A stretch of DNA of 64,000 nt from Vibrio bathopelagicus (GCF_014879975.1 NZ_CP062501.1:806001-870000), one strand, 5' to 3'. Positions 32,843 to 43,591 are shown, counted from the first letter of the stretch. The notes: generated by a model from the letters alone, not told the origin. Numbers and translations are program-made.

Positions 32843-34738
32843 ATGGGAACAGTTTTTCGACGCAAAGCCTCGCAACGCACTCAGTTTTTCAGGTTTAACT
32901 TGAAGTCATGTGCAATCATGTTGCCGCTTATTGCTTTACAACCCTCCGTTACTTACGCTTCTGATACCCAATCAACTCCTGCTGTCACCGTTATTGAAAC
33001 CACACAACTGGTTGGTTTTGGTGAAGCAAAATATCCAGCCGACTTCACTCACTTTGATTACGTTAATCCTGATGCGCCAAAGCAGGGCAAAGTGACTTAT
33101 GGCAGCATCGGTACTTACGATAGCTTTAATCGATTCGGTTCTCGCGGCGTTGCTGCAAGTTATACCGGAGAGATTTACGATACCTTGATGTTCTCTCCGA
33201 GCGACGAGATTGATGCGTATTATCCATTGATCGCTTCAAAGGTTCGCTACGCCAGTGATTTCACTTGGATGGAAATCGATATCAACCCAAAAGCTAGATT
33301 CAATGATGGCGAGCCTATTACGGCTCATGATGTGGCATTTACCTTTAATAAGTTTTCAACAGAGGGTGTGCCTCAGTACCGTGTGTATTACAAAGAAATT
33401 AAGTCAGTAACCGCAGTTTCTGATTTAGTGGTTCGCATTGAGATGGATAAACCAAACCGCGAGAAGTTGTTTAGCTTTGCCCAAAGTACCCGTGTATTAC
33501 CAGAGCATTATTGGAAAGACAGAAAACTGTCGGAGCCTCTAAGTGAGCCGCCTGTGGGAAGTGGCCCATATAAGATCATCAGTTACAAATCTGGGCAAAG
33601 TGTCACTTACGGCCTTGATGAAAACTATTGGGCTGCAGACCTGCCAGTTAATGTTGGGCGCAATAACTTCAAGCAAGTGCAATACGATTACTATCGTGAT
33701 GACACGGTAATGCTGGAAGCCTTCAAAGCTGGGGAGTTTGATCTTCGAACTGAGAACTCGGCTAAGTTTTGGGCCAACTCTTACACGGGCGCGAACTTCG
33801 ACAAAGGCTACATCATTAAAGAAGAAATAAACCATGAGAAGCCTGAAACGACTCAAGGTTTTGTCTTCAACATTCAATCTCCGGTGTTCTCCGATCCTAA
33901 AGTTCGTGAAGCGTTAACTTACGCGATGGATTTTGAGTGGATGAACAAGAACATGTTCTACGGTCAGTACAAACGTACTCGTAGTTACTTCCAAAACACC
34001 GACTATGAAGCGAAAGGCTTGCCAAGTGAAGCTGAAGTTGAGTTGTTGTCTCAGTACAAAGATCAAATCCCGCCGAGAGTCTTTACTGAAGAATTCCAAC
34101 CATCAGTGACCGATGGTAGTGGACGTATTCGCAGCCAGATGCGTACTGCGTTCAAACTGCTGAAAGAAGCGGGTTGGGTATTGAAAGACAAAGTAATGAC
34201 CAACGAAAAGACTGGTAAGCCGATGTCCTTCGAGTTGTTGATTTACAGTCCGACCACGGAACGAATTGCAACGCCAGTTCAAAAGAATCTGAAGCGTATG
34301 GGTATTGAGATGAAGATCCGTACCATCGATACCACTCAGTACATCAAGCGCTTGCGCGATCGTGATTTCGACATGGTTTCGTCGTCATTTTCCGCAAACC
34401 CTTATCCTAGCCCGAACTTAATGATCGTTTGGAACTCTAACTACATTGATTCTACTTACAATACGGCAGGTGTGATGGATCCTGTGGTTGATGCGTTAAC
34501 AGAAGAAATCGCACGTAACCAACAGAACCCTGAAAAGCTACTTACGCTAGGTCGCTCTCTTGATCGTGTGTTGCAGTGGAATTTCTACAATATCCCGCAA
34601 TGGCACGTTGGCGAATACCGCGTAGCGATGTGGGACAAGTTTGAGCGTCCGGATGTATTGCCTAAATACGATTTAGGCATCGATACATGGTGGATTTCAG
34701 AAGAGAAGGCGGCTTTGCTTCCTGAAAAACGTCGCTAG
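32843..34738 (+). CDS. yejA: YejA-like periplasmic peptide-binding protein
   Basis: 631 residues, SBP_bac_5 family (cluster C). A long signal peptide with a hydrophobic stretch AIMLPLIALQPSVTYA (about 29-45) follows a basic N-terminus of 28 residues. Mature sequence GFGEAKYPADFTHFDYVNPD and PKQGKVTYGSIGTYDSFNRF is close to E. coli YejA. The RBS is GAAGGGAGAG. First gene of yejABEF; 12 bp separate it from yejB. The E. coli system imports the antibiotic microcin C and supports resistance to antimicrobial peptides; natural peptide substrates are likely. Confidence 0.92.
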   Translation: MGTVFRRKASQRTQFFRFNLKSCAIMLPLIALQPSVTYASDTQSTPAVTVIETTQLVGFGEAKYPADFTHFDYVNPDAPKQGKVTYGSIGTYDSFNRFGSRGVAASYTGEIYDTLMFSPSDEIDAYYPLIASKVRYASDFTWMEIDINPKARFNDGEPITAHDVAFTFNKFSTEGVPQYRVYYKEIKSVTAVSDLVVRIEMDKPNREKLFSFAQSTRVLPEHYWKDRKLSEPLSEPPVGSGPYKIISYKSGQSVTYGLDENYWAADLPVNVGRNNFKQVQYDYYRDDTVMLEAFKAGEFDLRTENSAKFWANSYTGANFDKGYIIKEEINHEKPETTQGFVFNIQSPVFSDPKVREALTYAMDFEWMNKNMFYGQYKRTRSYFQNTDYEAKGLPSEAEVELLSQYKDQIPPRVFTEEFQPSVTDGSGRIRSQMRTAFKLLKEAGWVLKDKVMTNEKTGKPMSFELLIYSPTTERIATPVQKNLKRMGIEMKIRTIDTTQYIKRLRDRDFDMVSSSFSANPYPSPNLMIVWNSNYIDSTYNTAGVMDPVVDALTEEIARNQQNPEKLLTLGRSLDRVLQWNFYNIPQWHVGEYRVAMWDKFERPDVLPKYDLGIDTWWISEEKAALLPEKRR

Positions 34739-34750
34739 GAGTTAGTTAGC

Positions 34751-35839
34751 ATGGCCGCGTATATATTTCGACGTTTACTGTTGGTGATCCCCACGCTGTG
34801 GGCGATCATCACCATCAACTTTTTCATTATTCAGATCGCGCCAGGTGGTCCGGTAGAGCAAGCCGTGGCTCAGCTAGAAGGGCACAACTCCGGCATTATG
34901 GAGCGCTTTTCCGGTGGTGGACAAGAAGTTGATTTAAGCGAAAGTGACCAAGCATCTGCAAGTGGCTATAAAGGCTCTCGCGGGCTTGATCCGGAAGTGG
35001 TTGAAGAGATCAAAAAACAGTTTGGTTTTGATAAGCCGATTCACGTTCGCTACTTCGATATGTTGAAAAATTACGCGACCTTTAACTTTGGTGAAAGCCT
35101 GTTTAAGGGCGGCAACGTGATTGATTTAATCATCGAGCGTTTACCCGTCTCCATTTCCTTAGGGTTGTGGAGTACCTTAATCATCTACGTGATTTCGATA
35201 CCTCTAGGTATTATGAAGGCAATACATCACGGCTCTCGCTTTGATATTTGGTCGAGCGCGGTGGTGATTGTCGGCTATGCGGTACCGGGCTTCTTGTTTG
35301 CGATTATTCTGATTATCTTGTTTGCAAGCGGTAACTATTTCAGTTGGTTCCCATTGCGTGGTCTGGTGTCGAGTAACTTCGACCAGCTTAACTGGTATCA
35401 GCAAATTGGCGACTACTTCTGGCACTTAGCTTTGCCTATTTTCGCTATGGTCATCGGCGGCTTTGCAACGCTCAGCATGCTAACCAAAAACTCCTTCCTT
35501 GATGAAATTAACAAGCAATATGTGGTTACTGCGCGAGCGAAAGGTTTGGACGAGAGCAGTATTCTCTACAAGCACGTTTTCCGTAACGCGATGTTGATCA
35601 TTATTGCCGGTTTCCCGAGCGCATTTATTAGTATTTTCTTCACGGGTTCTATGTTGATTGAAGTGATGTTTTCGCTCGAAGGTATTGGTTTGCTTGGCTT
35701 TGAGTCGACCATTCAGCGAGATTACCCCGTGGTGTTCAGTTCTCTCTATATCATGACCTTGCTTGGCTTGGTGCTGAGCATTATCTCCGACCTGACTTAT
35801 ACCTGGGTTGATCCTCGAATTGATTTTGAAGCGCGTTAA
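34751..35839 (+). CDS. yejB: YejB-like peptide ABC permease
   Basis: 362-residue inner-membrane permease with six helices, DppB/OppB type. N-terminal [20 protein letters not shown], a cytoplasmic/periplasmic loop of about 90 residues after helix 1, and the EAA loop [19 protein letters not shown] (about 255-275) that contacts the ATPase. It is second in the operon and 31 bp before yejE. Confidence 0.94.
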   Translation: MAAYIFRRLLLVIPTLWAIITINFFIIQIAPGGPVEQAVAQLEGHNSGIMERFSGGGQEVDLSESDQASASGYKGSRGLDPEVVEEIKKQFGFDKPIHVRYFDMLKNYATFNFGESLFKGGNVIDLIIERLPVSISLGLWSTLIIYVISIPLGIMKAIHHGSRFDIWSSAVVIVGYAVPGFLFAIILIILFASGNYFSWFPLRGLVSSNFDQLNWYQQIGDYFWHLALPIFAMVIGGFATLSMLTKNSFLDEINKQYVVTARAKGLDESSILYKHVFRNAMLIIIAGFPSAFISIFFTGSMLIEVMFSLEGIGLLGFESTIQRDYPVVFSSLYIMTLLGLVLSIISDLTYTWVDPRIDFEAR

Positions 35840-35870
35840 TGGCGAACGAATAACAAGGTATTGATAAAAG

Positions 35871-36893
35871 ATGTTTAACAACCCTTTAGCTGAAGCTCGT
35901 TGGTTACGTTTTAAAGCAAACAAGCGTGGTTTTATCTCCCTTTGGATATTTACCATCTTGTTTGGATTGAGCCTGTTCGCTGAGATCATCGCTAACGATA
36001 AACCACTCTTGGTTTCTTATGATAATCAGTGGTTTGTGCCCGTTATCAATGAGTACGCCGAAACGGAGTTTGGTGGAGAATTTGAAACCGAAGCAGACTA
36101 CAAAGACCCATATGTTATCGAACTCATTGAAGACAGTGGATACATCGTGTGGCCAATCATTCCGTTTAGCTACGACACCATAAACTTTGATATTTCAGGT
36201 GCTGTGCCTTCGGAGCCTGATTCAGTGAACTGGCTCGGAACCGATGATAAAGGGCGAGACGTATTGGCTCGTATCATTTATGGGTTCCGTATCTCCGTTC
36301 TATTTGGTTTTATTTTGACGATTGTATCGAGTGTCGTCGGCGTTGTAGTCGGTGCGACACAAGGTTATTACGGTGGCTGGGTCGATCTGTTCGGGCAGCG
36401 TTTTATTGAAGTCTGGTCTGGAATGCCGACTCTGTTTTTACTGATTATCCTATCTAGTTTTATTGAGCCTAATTTCTGGTGGTTGCTCGGGATTATGGTG
36501 CTGTTCAGTTGGATGAGCCTTGTTGGTATTGTGAGAGCAGAGTTCTTACGTTGCCGAAATTTTGATTATGTACGTGCCGCGCAAGCGATGGGCGTTGATG
36601 ACAAACGCATTATGCTTCGTCACATGTTACCTAACGCGATGGTTGCATCGTTAACCATGATGCCGTTTATCCTTTCAGGCTCGGTCACCACGTTAACTTC
36701 GTTAGATTTCTTAGGCTTTGGTCTTCCTGCGGGTTCGCCTTCATTGGGGGAGCTGCTGGCGCAAGGTAAAGCTAACTTACAAGCGCCTTGGCTTGGCATT
36801 TCTGCTTTCGTTGTACTTTCACTGATGCTTACGTTACTTGTCTTCGTTGGTGAAGCTGTACGTGATGCCTTCGACCCACATCAACAGAAGTAA
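35871..36893 (+). CDS. yejE: YejE-like peptide ABC permease
   Basis: 340 residues, DppC/OppC type. Helix 1 at about 24-44, then a long periplasmic loop with WPIIPFSYDTINFD, and LGTDDKGRDVLARIIYGFRI, typical of YejE. The EAA loop is RAAQAMGVDDKRIMLRHMLPNAM (spanning about 231-253). Partner of YejB, 9 bp before yejF. Confidence 0.94.
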   Translation: MFNNPLAEARWLRFKANKRGFISLWIFTILFGLSLFAEIIANDKPLLVSYDNQWFVPVINEYAETEFGGEFETEADYKDPYVIELIEDSGYIVWPIIPFSYDTINFDISGAVPSEPDSVNWLGTDDKGRDVLARIIYGFRISVLFGFILTIVSSVVGVVVGATQGYYGGWVDLFGQRFIEVWSGMPTLFLLIILSSFIEPNFWWLLGIMVLFSWMSLVGIVRAEFLRCRNFDYVRAAQAMGVDDKRIMLRHMLPNAMVASLTMMPFILSGSVTTLTSLDFLGFGLPAGSPSLGELLAQGKANLQAPWLGISAFVVLSLMLTLLVFVGEAVRDAFDPHQQK

Positions 36894-36902
36894 GGATAGG
36901 TT

Positions 36903-38516
36903 ATGACTTCAAATACAGTTCCTGCTTCTCCGGTTTTGACGATAGACAAACTGTCTGTCGGTTTCGGGCGGAAAAACTCAATCGAACAAGTGACGCAAGA
37001 TGTCTCTTTAGAAATATACAAAGGTGAGACATTAGCGCTGGTGGGCGAGAGTGGTTCAGGCAAATCGGTTACCGCTAATTCAGTGTTAAAACTGCTGCCT
37101 AAAGGCTCGTCACACTACTTAAACGGTAAGATCAATTTCTCTGGCACTGATATTCTGAGTTGTTCTGAAAGACAGTTGCGTGGGATTCGTGGCGGGCGTA
37201 TTGGCATGATCTTCCAAGAGCCCATGGTGTCGCTTAATCCGCTTCATCGAGTCGGAAAACAGCTTGTTGAAACCCTAGCTATTCACCGAGGTATGAGAAC
37301 CAATAAAGCTCAAGCCTTGGCTATTGAATGGCTTTCTAAGGTTGGTATTCGTCACCCGGAACAAAAGATCTCAGCTTACCCTCATGAGTTGTCTGGCGGT
37401 GAACGTCAGCGCGTGATGATCGCGATGGCTCTCATCAATGAACCCGAGCTGCTTATTGCTGATGAGCCGACCACAGCATTGGATGTATCGGTACAAGCGC
37501 AGATCCTCGACCTTCTAAAAGACTTGCAGCAAGAGCTGGGTATGGCGATGCTTTTCATCACTCATGACTTGAGTATCGTTCGTAAGATTGCCGACAGAGT
37601 CGCGGTAATGAAAGATGGTCGTTTGATTGAAAGTAACGATTGCCAAACATTGTTCAACGCACCAACTCACCCTTACACTCAAAAGCTCATTAACTCTGAT
37701 CCTAAAGGCTTACCTGTTCCTGTATCACCAGATAGCAAGCCTCTACTCGATGTGGATCAACTTCGAGTTTGGTTCCCGATCACGGGCGGCTTGTTCAAGC
37801 GTACGATTTCGCACGTCAAAGCCGTTACCGATATGGAGTTTACCTTGAGAAAGGGACATTCAATCGGTTTAGTTGGCGAAAGTGGCTCAGGTAAATCGAC
37901 AACTGGCATGGCGATACTTAAGCTGGTGGATAGCGAAGGGTCGATTACCTACGCAAACGAACAAATTCAGGGCTTAAACCGCCAACAGATGCTACCGTTT
38001 CGAAGCCGTATGCAAGTTGTATTTCAAGATCCGTTTTCTGCGCTGAACCCAAGAATGTCAGTCGCTCAGGTGATTGGTGAGGGCTTGCTAGTGCATCAAC
38101 AATTGGATGAGAATGAACTCGACCAACGCATCTGTGAAGTAATGAAAGAGGTCGACCTCGATCCTGAGACTCGCCATCGTTATCCGAACGAGTTTTCTGG
38201 CGGTCAAAGGCAACGTATTGCTATTGCTCGTGCTTTGATTCTTAAGCCAGAGTTTATCTTGTTAGATGAACCTACGTCCTCACTAGACAGAACCGTTCAA
38301 GCTCAAGTACTGGATTTGCTGAAGTCACTTCAAGAAAAGTACGGTCTGACTTATCTGTTTATTAGCCATGATTTGAATGTCGTGAAATCCTTGTGTCACT
38401 ACACCATAGTGATGAAAGCCGGTGAGGTGGTTGAGAAGGGGGATACTGAGACTTTGTTTAGTGAACCCAAGCATGAATATACGCAGCAGTTAGTTTCGCT
38501 ATCTAACATAAGCTGA
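36903..38516 (+). CDS. yejF: YejF-like peptide ABC ATPase, two domains
   Basis: 537 residues with two full ABC domains. Domain 1: Walker [11 protein letters not shown] (about 43), signature [15 protein letters not shown], Walker [13 protein letters not shown]. Domain 2: Walker [12 protein letters not shown] (about 325), signature [15 protein letters not shown], Walker [13 protein letters not shown]. The fused form is typical of YejF, whereas the related importer at 45.8-51.4 kb has two separate ATPase genes. A strong terminator follows. Confidence 0.94.
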   Translation: MTSNTVPASPVLTIDKLSVGFGRKNSIEQVTQDVSLEIYKGETLALVGESGSGKSVTANSVLKLLPKGSSHYLNGKINFSGTDILSCSERQLRGIRGGRIGMIFQEPMVSLNPLHRVGKQLVETLAIHRGMRTNKAQALAIEWLSKVGIRHPEQKISAYPHELSGGERQRVMIAMALINEPELLIADEPTTALDVSVQAQILDLLKDLQQELGMAMLFITHDLSIVRKIADRVAVMKDGRLIESNDCQTLFNAPTHPYTQKLINSDPKGLPVPVSPDSKPLLDVDQLRVWFPITGGLFKRTISHVKAVTDMEFTLRKGHSIGLVGESGSGKSTTGMAILKLVDSEGSITYANEQIQGLNRQQMLPFRSRMQVVFQDPFSALNPRMSVAQVIGEGLLVHQQLDENELDQRICEVMKEVDLDPETRHRYPNEFSGGQRQRIAIARALILKPEFILLDEPTSSLDRTVQAQVLDLLKSLQEKYGLTYLFISHDLNVVKSLCHYTIVMKAGEVVEKGDTETLFSEPKHEYTQQLVSLSNIS

Positions 38517-38545
38517 CTTAATTCAAGATTTTTACGATGCCGAAC

Positions 38546-38582
38546 AAAAAAAGAACGATATTTAACGTATCGTTCTTTTTTT
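38546..38582 (+). terminator. Terminator of the yejABEF operon
   Basis: AAAAAAAGAACGATA (38546-38560) pairs with TATCGTTCTTTTTTT (38568-38582) across a 7-base loop. It is symmetrical in A/T runs, so it may also end the leftward ABC operon that finishes at 38630. Confidence 0.92.
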
Positions 38583-38629
38583 GATTTTAGTTATTGATGA
38601 AGGCTAAGCATTGCATCAAAACATCTAAC

Positions 38630-39727
38630 TTAGCGCATCAGTACATTACGAGTGAATTGCTTCTTCAGGTAAGCACTGTATTCAGAGTTAAACGGTTCTG
38701 TTGAGTTGTTTCGCATATCTTGCGAGATCAGCGCCTTAGAAGAGTCGGCATCTGGGTGTTGTGGTGCCGTGCCAAACTCTGCGTTCAAGGCTGTTTGTGT
38801 CTCTGCTGACGTTAACCAGTTGATAAATACCAGTGATGCCGCTTGATGCTGGCTGTTTTTCGCTACAGTGACGAAGTTACCGCCGCCAGACATACCAAAT
38901 TCAGGGATATAGAACTTAATGCGATCTGTGATTGCGCCGCGTTTTTGTAAACCGGCTAAGTGATCTTCCCATGCTGGTGCCAGTGTTATTTCACCGTCAT
39001 TAATACGCGTTAGGCTATCTGCGTTGGATGCTGTGATAAGCATGTCTTCTTCGTTAGCTTCAAACCAATCCCAAGTTTGAGCCCATGACTTCACGACTTT
39101 TTTATCTAGTTTGTTGGTCATATCAAAATCACCCGACACATGACGGATGCTGGATTCGATAAAACGCTGACCCGCGCCGCCACCGTTAGGATCATTGACA
39201 CCAAATGCCATAGGATTGCCTTTGATGTAGCTTTCCATCTCTTCGAATGTTTGGGGTAGGTCAGATTCGCTAATACGGCTAGGGTCGTAAGCTAGCCCCG
39301 TTTGGTTACCCCAGAACGTTACGCCATAGCCTTTAGAGTTAATCCCTTCGGCTGACTGGTTCAGTTTGGCCATTTCTGGAAGTTTATCCAAGCTTAACAG
39401 CGTGTTTTCTAATTTGAACGTGTTCAATGCTGTTGGACCAAGCGCTACGACATCCATAGAGCCTTTGTCGCGGCGGCTTTCAGCCTGCAATTTATTGCGG
39501 TTGCCATCGTGAGTACCTTCTGGGATACGAACCTTGATGCCAGTTTCTGCTTCAAAGCTTTTGACGAACTTTCTCCAACCAGGTTGTAGGTACCAAACAG
39601 AGAAAGTCACTGAGCCTTCTTCCTTTGCCTGAGCTTCAATTTCATCCCACGTCATTGTATTTACATCGTATGCAAAACTAGAAAATGCTGTGGTGCTAAG
39701 TAGTGCTGCTAGTAGAGTTTTTTTCAT
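38630..39727 (-). CDS. Periplasmic substrate-binding protein of an ABC importer (GDPD locus)
   Basis: 365 residues. Signal peptide MKKTLLAALLSTTAFSSFAY, mature start DVNTMTWDEIEAQAKEEGSV, then an SBP_bac_1/PotD-ThiB-like fold with VWYLQPGWRKFVKSFEAETG and a Gly-rich NDPNGGGAGQRFIESS segment that may hold the ligand. It is the last gene of a leftward operon ATPase-permease-permease-binding protein. The divergent glycerophosphodiesterase and a 2H-phosphoesterase-like gene suggest a phosphodiester or polyol-phosphate ligand; this is inference. Iron(III) or polyamine binding is the usual annotation for the fold and cannot be excluded. Confidence 0.8.
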   Translation of the reverse strand: MKKTLLAALLSTTAFSSFAYDVNTMTWDEIEAQAKEEGSVTFSVWYLQPGWRKFVKSFEAETGIKVRIPEGTHDGNRNKLQAESRRDKGSMDVVALGPTALNTFKLENTLLSLDKLPEMAKLNQSAEGINSKGYGVTFWGNQTGLAYDPSRISESDLPQTFEEMESYIKGNPMAFGVNDPNGGGAGQRFIESSIRHVSGDFDMTNKLDKKVVKSWAQTWDWFEANEEDMLITASNADSLTRINDGEITLAPAWEDHLAGLQKRGAITDRIKFYIPEFGMSGGGNFVTVAKNSQHQAASLVFINWLTSAETQTALNAEFGTAPQHPDADSSKALISQDMRNNSTEPFNSEYSAYLKKQFTRNVLMR

Positions 39728-39742
39728 TGTATCCTCACGAAA

Positions 39743-40588
39743 TTAAGCTTTACCCGTCGATTGAGACAAGTAGTTTCCTTTCAATAAACGTTCAATTAGT
39801 AACATTAGTAGTACATTTGGAATGACCAGAATCAGTGATACAACGGCAGCATCAGGTCTGATAAATGAGTAACCCAAAAATGAATATAAGATGGTTGGAA
39901 CGGTAATAAAGTCAGGTGCGCCCAGTACGTAAGACATGTTGAACTCCTCAATACTGATCACCAAACAAAAGATTGATGATGCAAGCAGGCTTGGTTTAAG
40001 CATAGGCAAGAATGCGTGCTTAAAGGTACCAAACTTACCCGCGCCCATATCAGCACAAGCATCGATCAAGTCTTGTGGGATGGCTTTAAATCCGGCAGAC
40101 AAAATACGGATTGCGTAGGGCAGTGCGAGCACCGTGTGTGCAATGACAATGTTGACGTATGGGTCGGTTAATCCAAGCTCTAATAGCATTGCACTAAAAA
40201 ATACCGCCAAGATCATTGATGGCATAACCATAGGGAGCAGAGAGACCATCTCGGCCAGTTTTTTACCACGAAATTCCATGCGTCCAAACGCGTACGCGGT
40301 CGGCATCGCAAGAGTGATGGTTAAAATAGCAACGGCAGGAGCAACAGAGTAACTGTTACGTAGGGCTTCTGGTAGAGAAGTGGTTTCCCATACTTCTATC
40401 CAGCGTCCGAACGACAACACTTGCGGAAGCAGGTCGGGATAACTCCAAGGGTGGTTAGGATCAACCAATGACCAAATGATCGCCATTGCGAAAGGGACAC
40501 CAAGCCAAACTAGATTCACAAGAACGAAGAAACTAACAGAAATCAACATGACCCATTGGGTGTTAGTTAGGTTGCGAAGGCGCTTCAT
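39743..40588 (-). CDS. ABC permease (PotC/UgpE-like) of the GDPD locus
   Basis: 281 residues with six helices, BPD_transp_1 family. Helix 1 is at about 14-37, and the EAA loop is DACADMGAGKFGTFKHAFLP (about 176-195). It overlaps the stop of the preceding permease gene by one base, and the binding-protein gene follows 15 bp later. It pairs with the permease at 40588-41454. Confidence 0.88.
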   Translation of the reverse strand: MKRLRNLTNTQWVMLISVSFFVLVNLVWLGVPFAMAIIWSLVDPNHPWSYPDLLPQVLSFGRWIEVWETTSLPEALRNSYSVAPAVAILTITLAMPTAYAFGRMEFRGKKLAEMVSLLPMVMPSMILAVFFSAMLLELGLTDPYVNIVIAHTVLALPYAIRILSAGFKAIPQDLIDACADMGAGKFGTFKHAFLPMLKPSLLASSIFCLVISIEEFNMSYVLGAPDFITVPTILYSFLGYSFIRPDAAVVSLILVIPNVLLMLLIERLLKGNYLSQSTGKA

Positions 40589-41454
40589 TATGATTTCTCC
40601 ATATCTACAACAACGCTTTTACGTGTAACAAATGGCTGAGTAAGTAAAGTCAGAACAACGGCAGACAAGCCGGCAAGCAGCATGATAACCATGGCAATGA
40701 CAGCGGAGTTTTCCCATTCGTAATATTGAGTTGCTGTGATGTTCATCAGCATCGCTAAAGAGTAACTGCTACGTGAGCCAGCGACAGATGCAAATGAGAA
40801 ATCACCCAGTGCACCAATGAAAATTAGAATAGAAGAAGCCTGTAACGCAGGGATAGTTAACGGAAGAATAACCTGACTGAATCTTGCCCAGCGCGTAGCG
40901 CCTAAATCTAAAGCTGCATCCATTAAGTCTCCACGAATGCCAGCAATAGCACCGCTGATTAGAATCAAAGCGAAAGGTAAGTTTTTCCAAATTTGTAGGA
41001 CGACAATGCTCCAACCAAATTTATCGTTGGAAAGACGCAAAGGCTTATCAATGATACCAAGTGCTAATAGAGATTCATTAAAAATGCCGTGGTAAGCGAT
41101 GACGTTCATCATTAGGAAAGCGGCCACTAGCCCTGGTACAAACATAGGAGCACGCAATACTCCGATGATGGCCGGTTTACCTGGAATGGGCTTTTGTAAC
41201 CAAAGCGCAATTGGGTAGGCTAGTGTGACGGCTCCAATAGTACCGAGTAACGAGGTACGCAGAGAATACGCGACAGAACGCCATAAAATTGGATCGCTAA
41301 GAGTTGTCTGCCAGTATTCTAGTGTTCCGTTGGTTTCTCCCATGACACTAAAGAGTCCAAAGCTTTGCGCGATGACTACGTACAAAGCACTTCCCATGAG
41401 TAAGGCGATAGTGCCAACCCCAGGAATGAGCAGTAAATAGGGTTTTATGTTCAT
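40588..41454 (-). CDS. ABC permease (PotB/UgpA-like) of the GDPD locus
   Basis: 288 residues, six helices, BPD_transp_1 family. Starts MNIKPYLLLIPGVGTIALLM. EAA loop DAALDLGATRWARFSQVILP at about 189-208. It overlaps the ATPase gene stop by 4 bp, a sign of coupled translation. Confidence 0.88.
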   Translation of the reverse strand: MNIKPYLLLIPGVGTIALLMGSALYVVIAQSFGLFSVMGETNGTLEYWQTTLSDPILWRSVAYSLRTSLLGTIGAVTLAYPIALWLQKPIPGKPAIIGVLRAPMFVPGLVAAFLMMNVIAYHGIFNESLLALGIIDKPLRLSNDKFGWSIVVLQIWKNLPFALILISGAIAGIRGDLMDAALDLGATRWARFSQVILPLTIPALQASSILIFIGALGDFSFASVAGSRSSYSLAMLMNITATQYYEWENSAVIAMVIMLLAGLSAVVLTLLTQPFVTRKSVVVDMEKS

Positions 41455-42521
41455 CTATTCACTCCCTCTAAGAAGCGCATGCCAAATTCAGGCAGTTTTA
41501 CATGAATGATTTCACCTTGTTCAGCAGAGACTCTTCCGCCTAATTGAAGTCGAATTTTTTGCTTTGTGTCTGTGCCAACAAAGCCGAATACATCTAAGTT
41601 ATTGCCTTGGAAGGCCGATGATTCAACCGTGACCTCAAAGCTGTTAGCTTCGCCTTGTTTACAAAGTTGAGCGTCTTCAGGGCGCCAACATACGAAAATT
41701 TCTTGTGTTTGTGGCTGTTCGTCAGACTCAACGAGAAATTCACCCATGTTACAACTGACACGGTATTGGTTCGCTTGTTGAGTTGGTTCGACATACGCTT
41801 GGTGGATATTAGCGGCGCCAATAAAGTCGGCTACAAAACGGCTAACTGGGCGGTAATAAATATCTTCAGGTGTGCCGATTTGTTCAATGTTACCGCCATT
41901 TAGCACCACAATTCTGTCACTCATTGCCAAGGCTTCAGCTTGATCATGAGTAACATATATAGAGGTTAATTGGTGCTGACGTTGCAGTTCTTTGATTTCA
42001 AAACGAACGCCTTCACGCATTTTCGCATCGAGGTTTGATAGAGGCTCATCGAATAAAATGATATCAGGGCGAGTTACCATCGCACGGGCTAGGGCTACAC
42101 GTTGTTGTTGACCGCCAGAAAGTTGTGATGGCAATTTGTCTTTGTGATCAACTAAACCAACCTGAGACAAAATTTCCGCTAACCGACGTTTTTGTTCATT
42201 TTTATCGATTTTCTGTTGAACCATACCAAAGCAAATATTGTGAGAAACACTTAAATGCGGGAATAAAGCATACGACTGAAAACACATCGCTGTTTCACGC
42301 TTTTCTGGTGGAATTTGGTTTACCACGCGCTCGTTCATCAGAATTTCACCTGATGTAGGCGTTTGAAATCCACCGATCATTTTCAGCAATGTTGTTTTGC
42401 CACAACCACTTGGCCCAAGCAGAGTGACAAACTCGCCTTGTTCTACAGAGAATGAGATCTCTTTAGATGCGTAAAAGTCACCATAAGTTTTCGTCACAGA
42501 ACGAAGTTCCAAAATTGCCAT
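41451..42521 (-). CDS. ABC ATPase (PotA/UgpC/FbpC-like) of the GDPD locus
   Basis: 356 residues. ABC domain with Walker A GPSGCGKTT (about 36-44), Q-loop MCFQSYALFPHL, signature LSGGQQQRVALARAM (about 134), Walker B IILFDEPLSNLD and H-loop YVTHDQAEAL; then a C-terminal TOBE-type regulatory domain (about 245-350) with CWRPEDAQLC. First gene of the leftward operon. It is divergent from the glycerophosphodiesterase gene with about 240 bp of shared control region. Confidence 0.9.
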   Translation of the reverse strand: MAILELRSVTKTYGDFYASKEISFSVEQGEFVTLLGPSGCGKTTLLKMIGGFQTPTSGEILMNERVVNQIPPEKRETAMCFQSYALFPHLSVSHNICFGMVQQKIDKNEQKRRLAEILSQVGLVDHKDKLPSQLSGGQQQRVALARAMVTRPDIILFDEPLSNLDAKMREGVRFEIKELQRQHQLTSIYVTHDQAEALAMSDRIVVLNGGNIEQIGTPEDIYYRPVSRFVADFIGAANIHQAYVEPTQQANQYRVSCNMGEFLVESDEQPQTQEIFVCWRPEDAQLCKQGEANSFEVTVESSAFQGNNLDVFGFVGTDTKQKIRLQLGGRVSAEQGEIIHVKLPEFGMRFLEGVNR

Positions 42522-42694
42522 GATTAACCTTTTTTAAAAAGTTTAAATTTCGAGTTAGATTATTTACAGTTTATTTCAGTTTTATTAACGATCGATATTT
42601 TTCGCCCTGAAATCATTCGCTGATCACGGAAAGTTTAATAAATCATTGTTTTTAAAGGGTTCTATTTTTTAGGTTTGTGTCCGTATTTCTAGGT

Positions 42695-42724
42695 TGACAC
42701 AAAACCGAGTTGCTATGTATTCTG
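42695..42724 (+). promoter_or_regulatory. Sigma-70-type promoter of the GDPD gene
   Basis: TTGACA (42695-42700) and TATTCT (42719-42724) with an 18-bp spacer, 40 bp before the GDPD start codon. The -35 is a perfect match. The rest of the 42522-42763 region is AT-rich and should hold the leftward promoter of the ABC operon and the ROK-regulator operator, which I could not locate. Confidence 0.7.
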
Positions 42725-42763
42725 TATTAAGCTTTTTAAGGTAGTTTAATTGGTGGGGTGGCA

Positions 42764-43591
42764 ATGTTTACTTTTGATGTGGCAAAACAAGGGCGAATCC
42801 TGGTGAATAGTCATCGGGGGGATTGTATATCGTGTCCTGAAAATACCATGCCAGCATTTCTTAGTGCAGTTGAGCGTGGAACAACCTGTATCGAGATTGA
42901 TATTGCGATGACAGCTGATGAACACCTAGTCGTTATTCATGATCCAAGTGTTGATAGAACTTCAAATGGTACTGGTTATGTTGAACAAATGACGTTGGCT
43001 GAACTAAAAGCTTTAGATTTTGGCGGTTGGTTTCACTCGTCATTTGAAAACACGCCAACCTCCACATTTAGTGAAGTACTTGAGTGGGCGGTTAAACATC
43101 AGCTTGGGTTGATTGTTGAGGCCAAGCAGAGACGTAACCACCATCGATTTGCTGAGCAGTTCACTGCTTTGGTAGAACAAACTCCTAACGCTCTTACACA
43201 TATCCAATTACTGGGTTTTGACCACACCTTAGTCAACCTTGTGAAACAAAGTTTGCCAAATATTCAATTACAAGTGGTAACGCTTGCGCGCTATCAAAAT
43301 CAAATAAACGCAGTGCTGGAATCGAATGCGTCTGCAGTTTGTGTTGAATACCCATATACGACTCAAGCGGTGTTGGAAGAGTACAAAAAATCAGGTTTGA
43401 CTACGCGTTTGTATTTACCGAATAAAGATAAAAATATGAAGCCGACTCAGTGGTTTAACCAATATTATGGTTACGATGTACATAGCGAGATTATTCAATG
43501 GTTGAGGCTTGGTCTCATTGATATGATTAGCCATGACGATATCGATATGTTGAAAGAATTAGTACAAGAGGCCGGTATGGAAGCGATTTAA
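42764..43591 (+). CDS. Glycerophosphodiester phosphodiesterase, UgpQ-like
   Basis: 275 residues, GDPD family TIM barrel. Motifs: NSHRGDCISCPENTMPAF (catalytic His-Arg-Glu, about 16-33), CIEIDIAMTADEHLVVIHDP (Glu, Asp and His, about 44-63), VDRTSNGTGYV and VEAKQRRNHH. No signal peptide, so it acts in the cytoplasm, after import, as UgpQ does. It would split glycerophosphodiesters into glycerol-3-phosphate and an alcohol. The ATG at 42764 follows GGTGGGGTGG; a GTG 6 bp upstream is also in frame. First gene of a GDPD-ROK-2H-phosphoesterase unit opposite to an ABC importer. Confidence 0.9.
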   Translation: MFTFDVAKQGRILVNSHRGDCISCPENTMPAFLSAVERGTTCIEIDIAMTADEHLVVIHDPSVDRTSNGTGYVEQMTLAELKALDFGGWFHSSFENTPTSTFSEVLEWAVKHQLGLIVEAKQRRNHHRFAEQFTALVEQTPNALTHIQLLGFDHTLVNLVKQSLPNIQLQVVTLARYQNQINAVLESNASAVCVEYPYTTQAVLEEYKKSGLTTRLYLPNKDKNMKPTQWFNQYYGYDVHSEIIQWLRLGLIDMISHDDIDMLKELVQEAGMEAI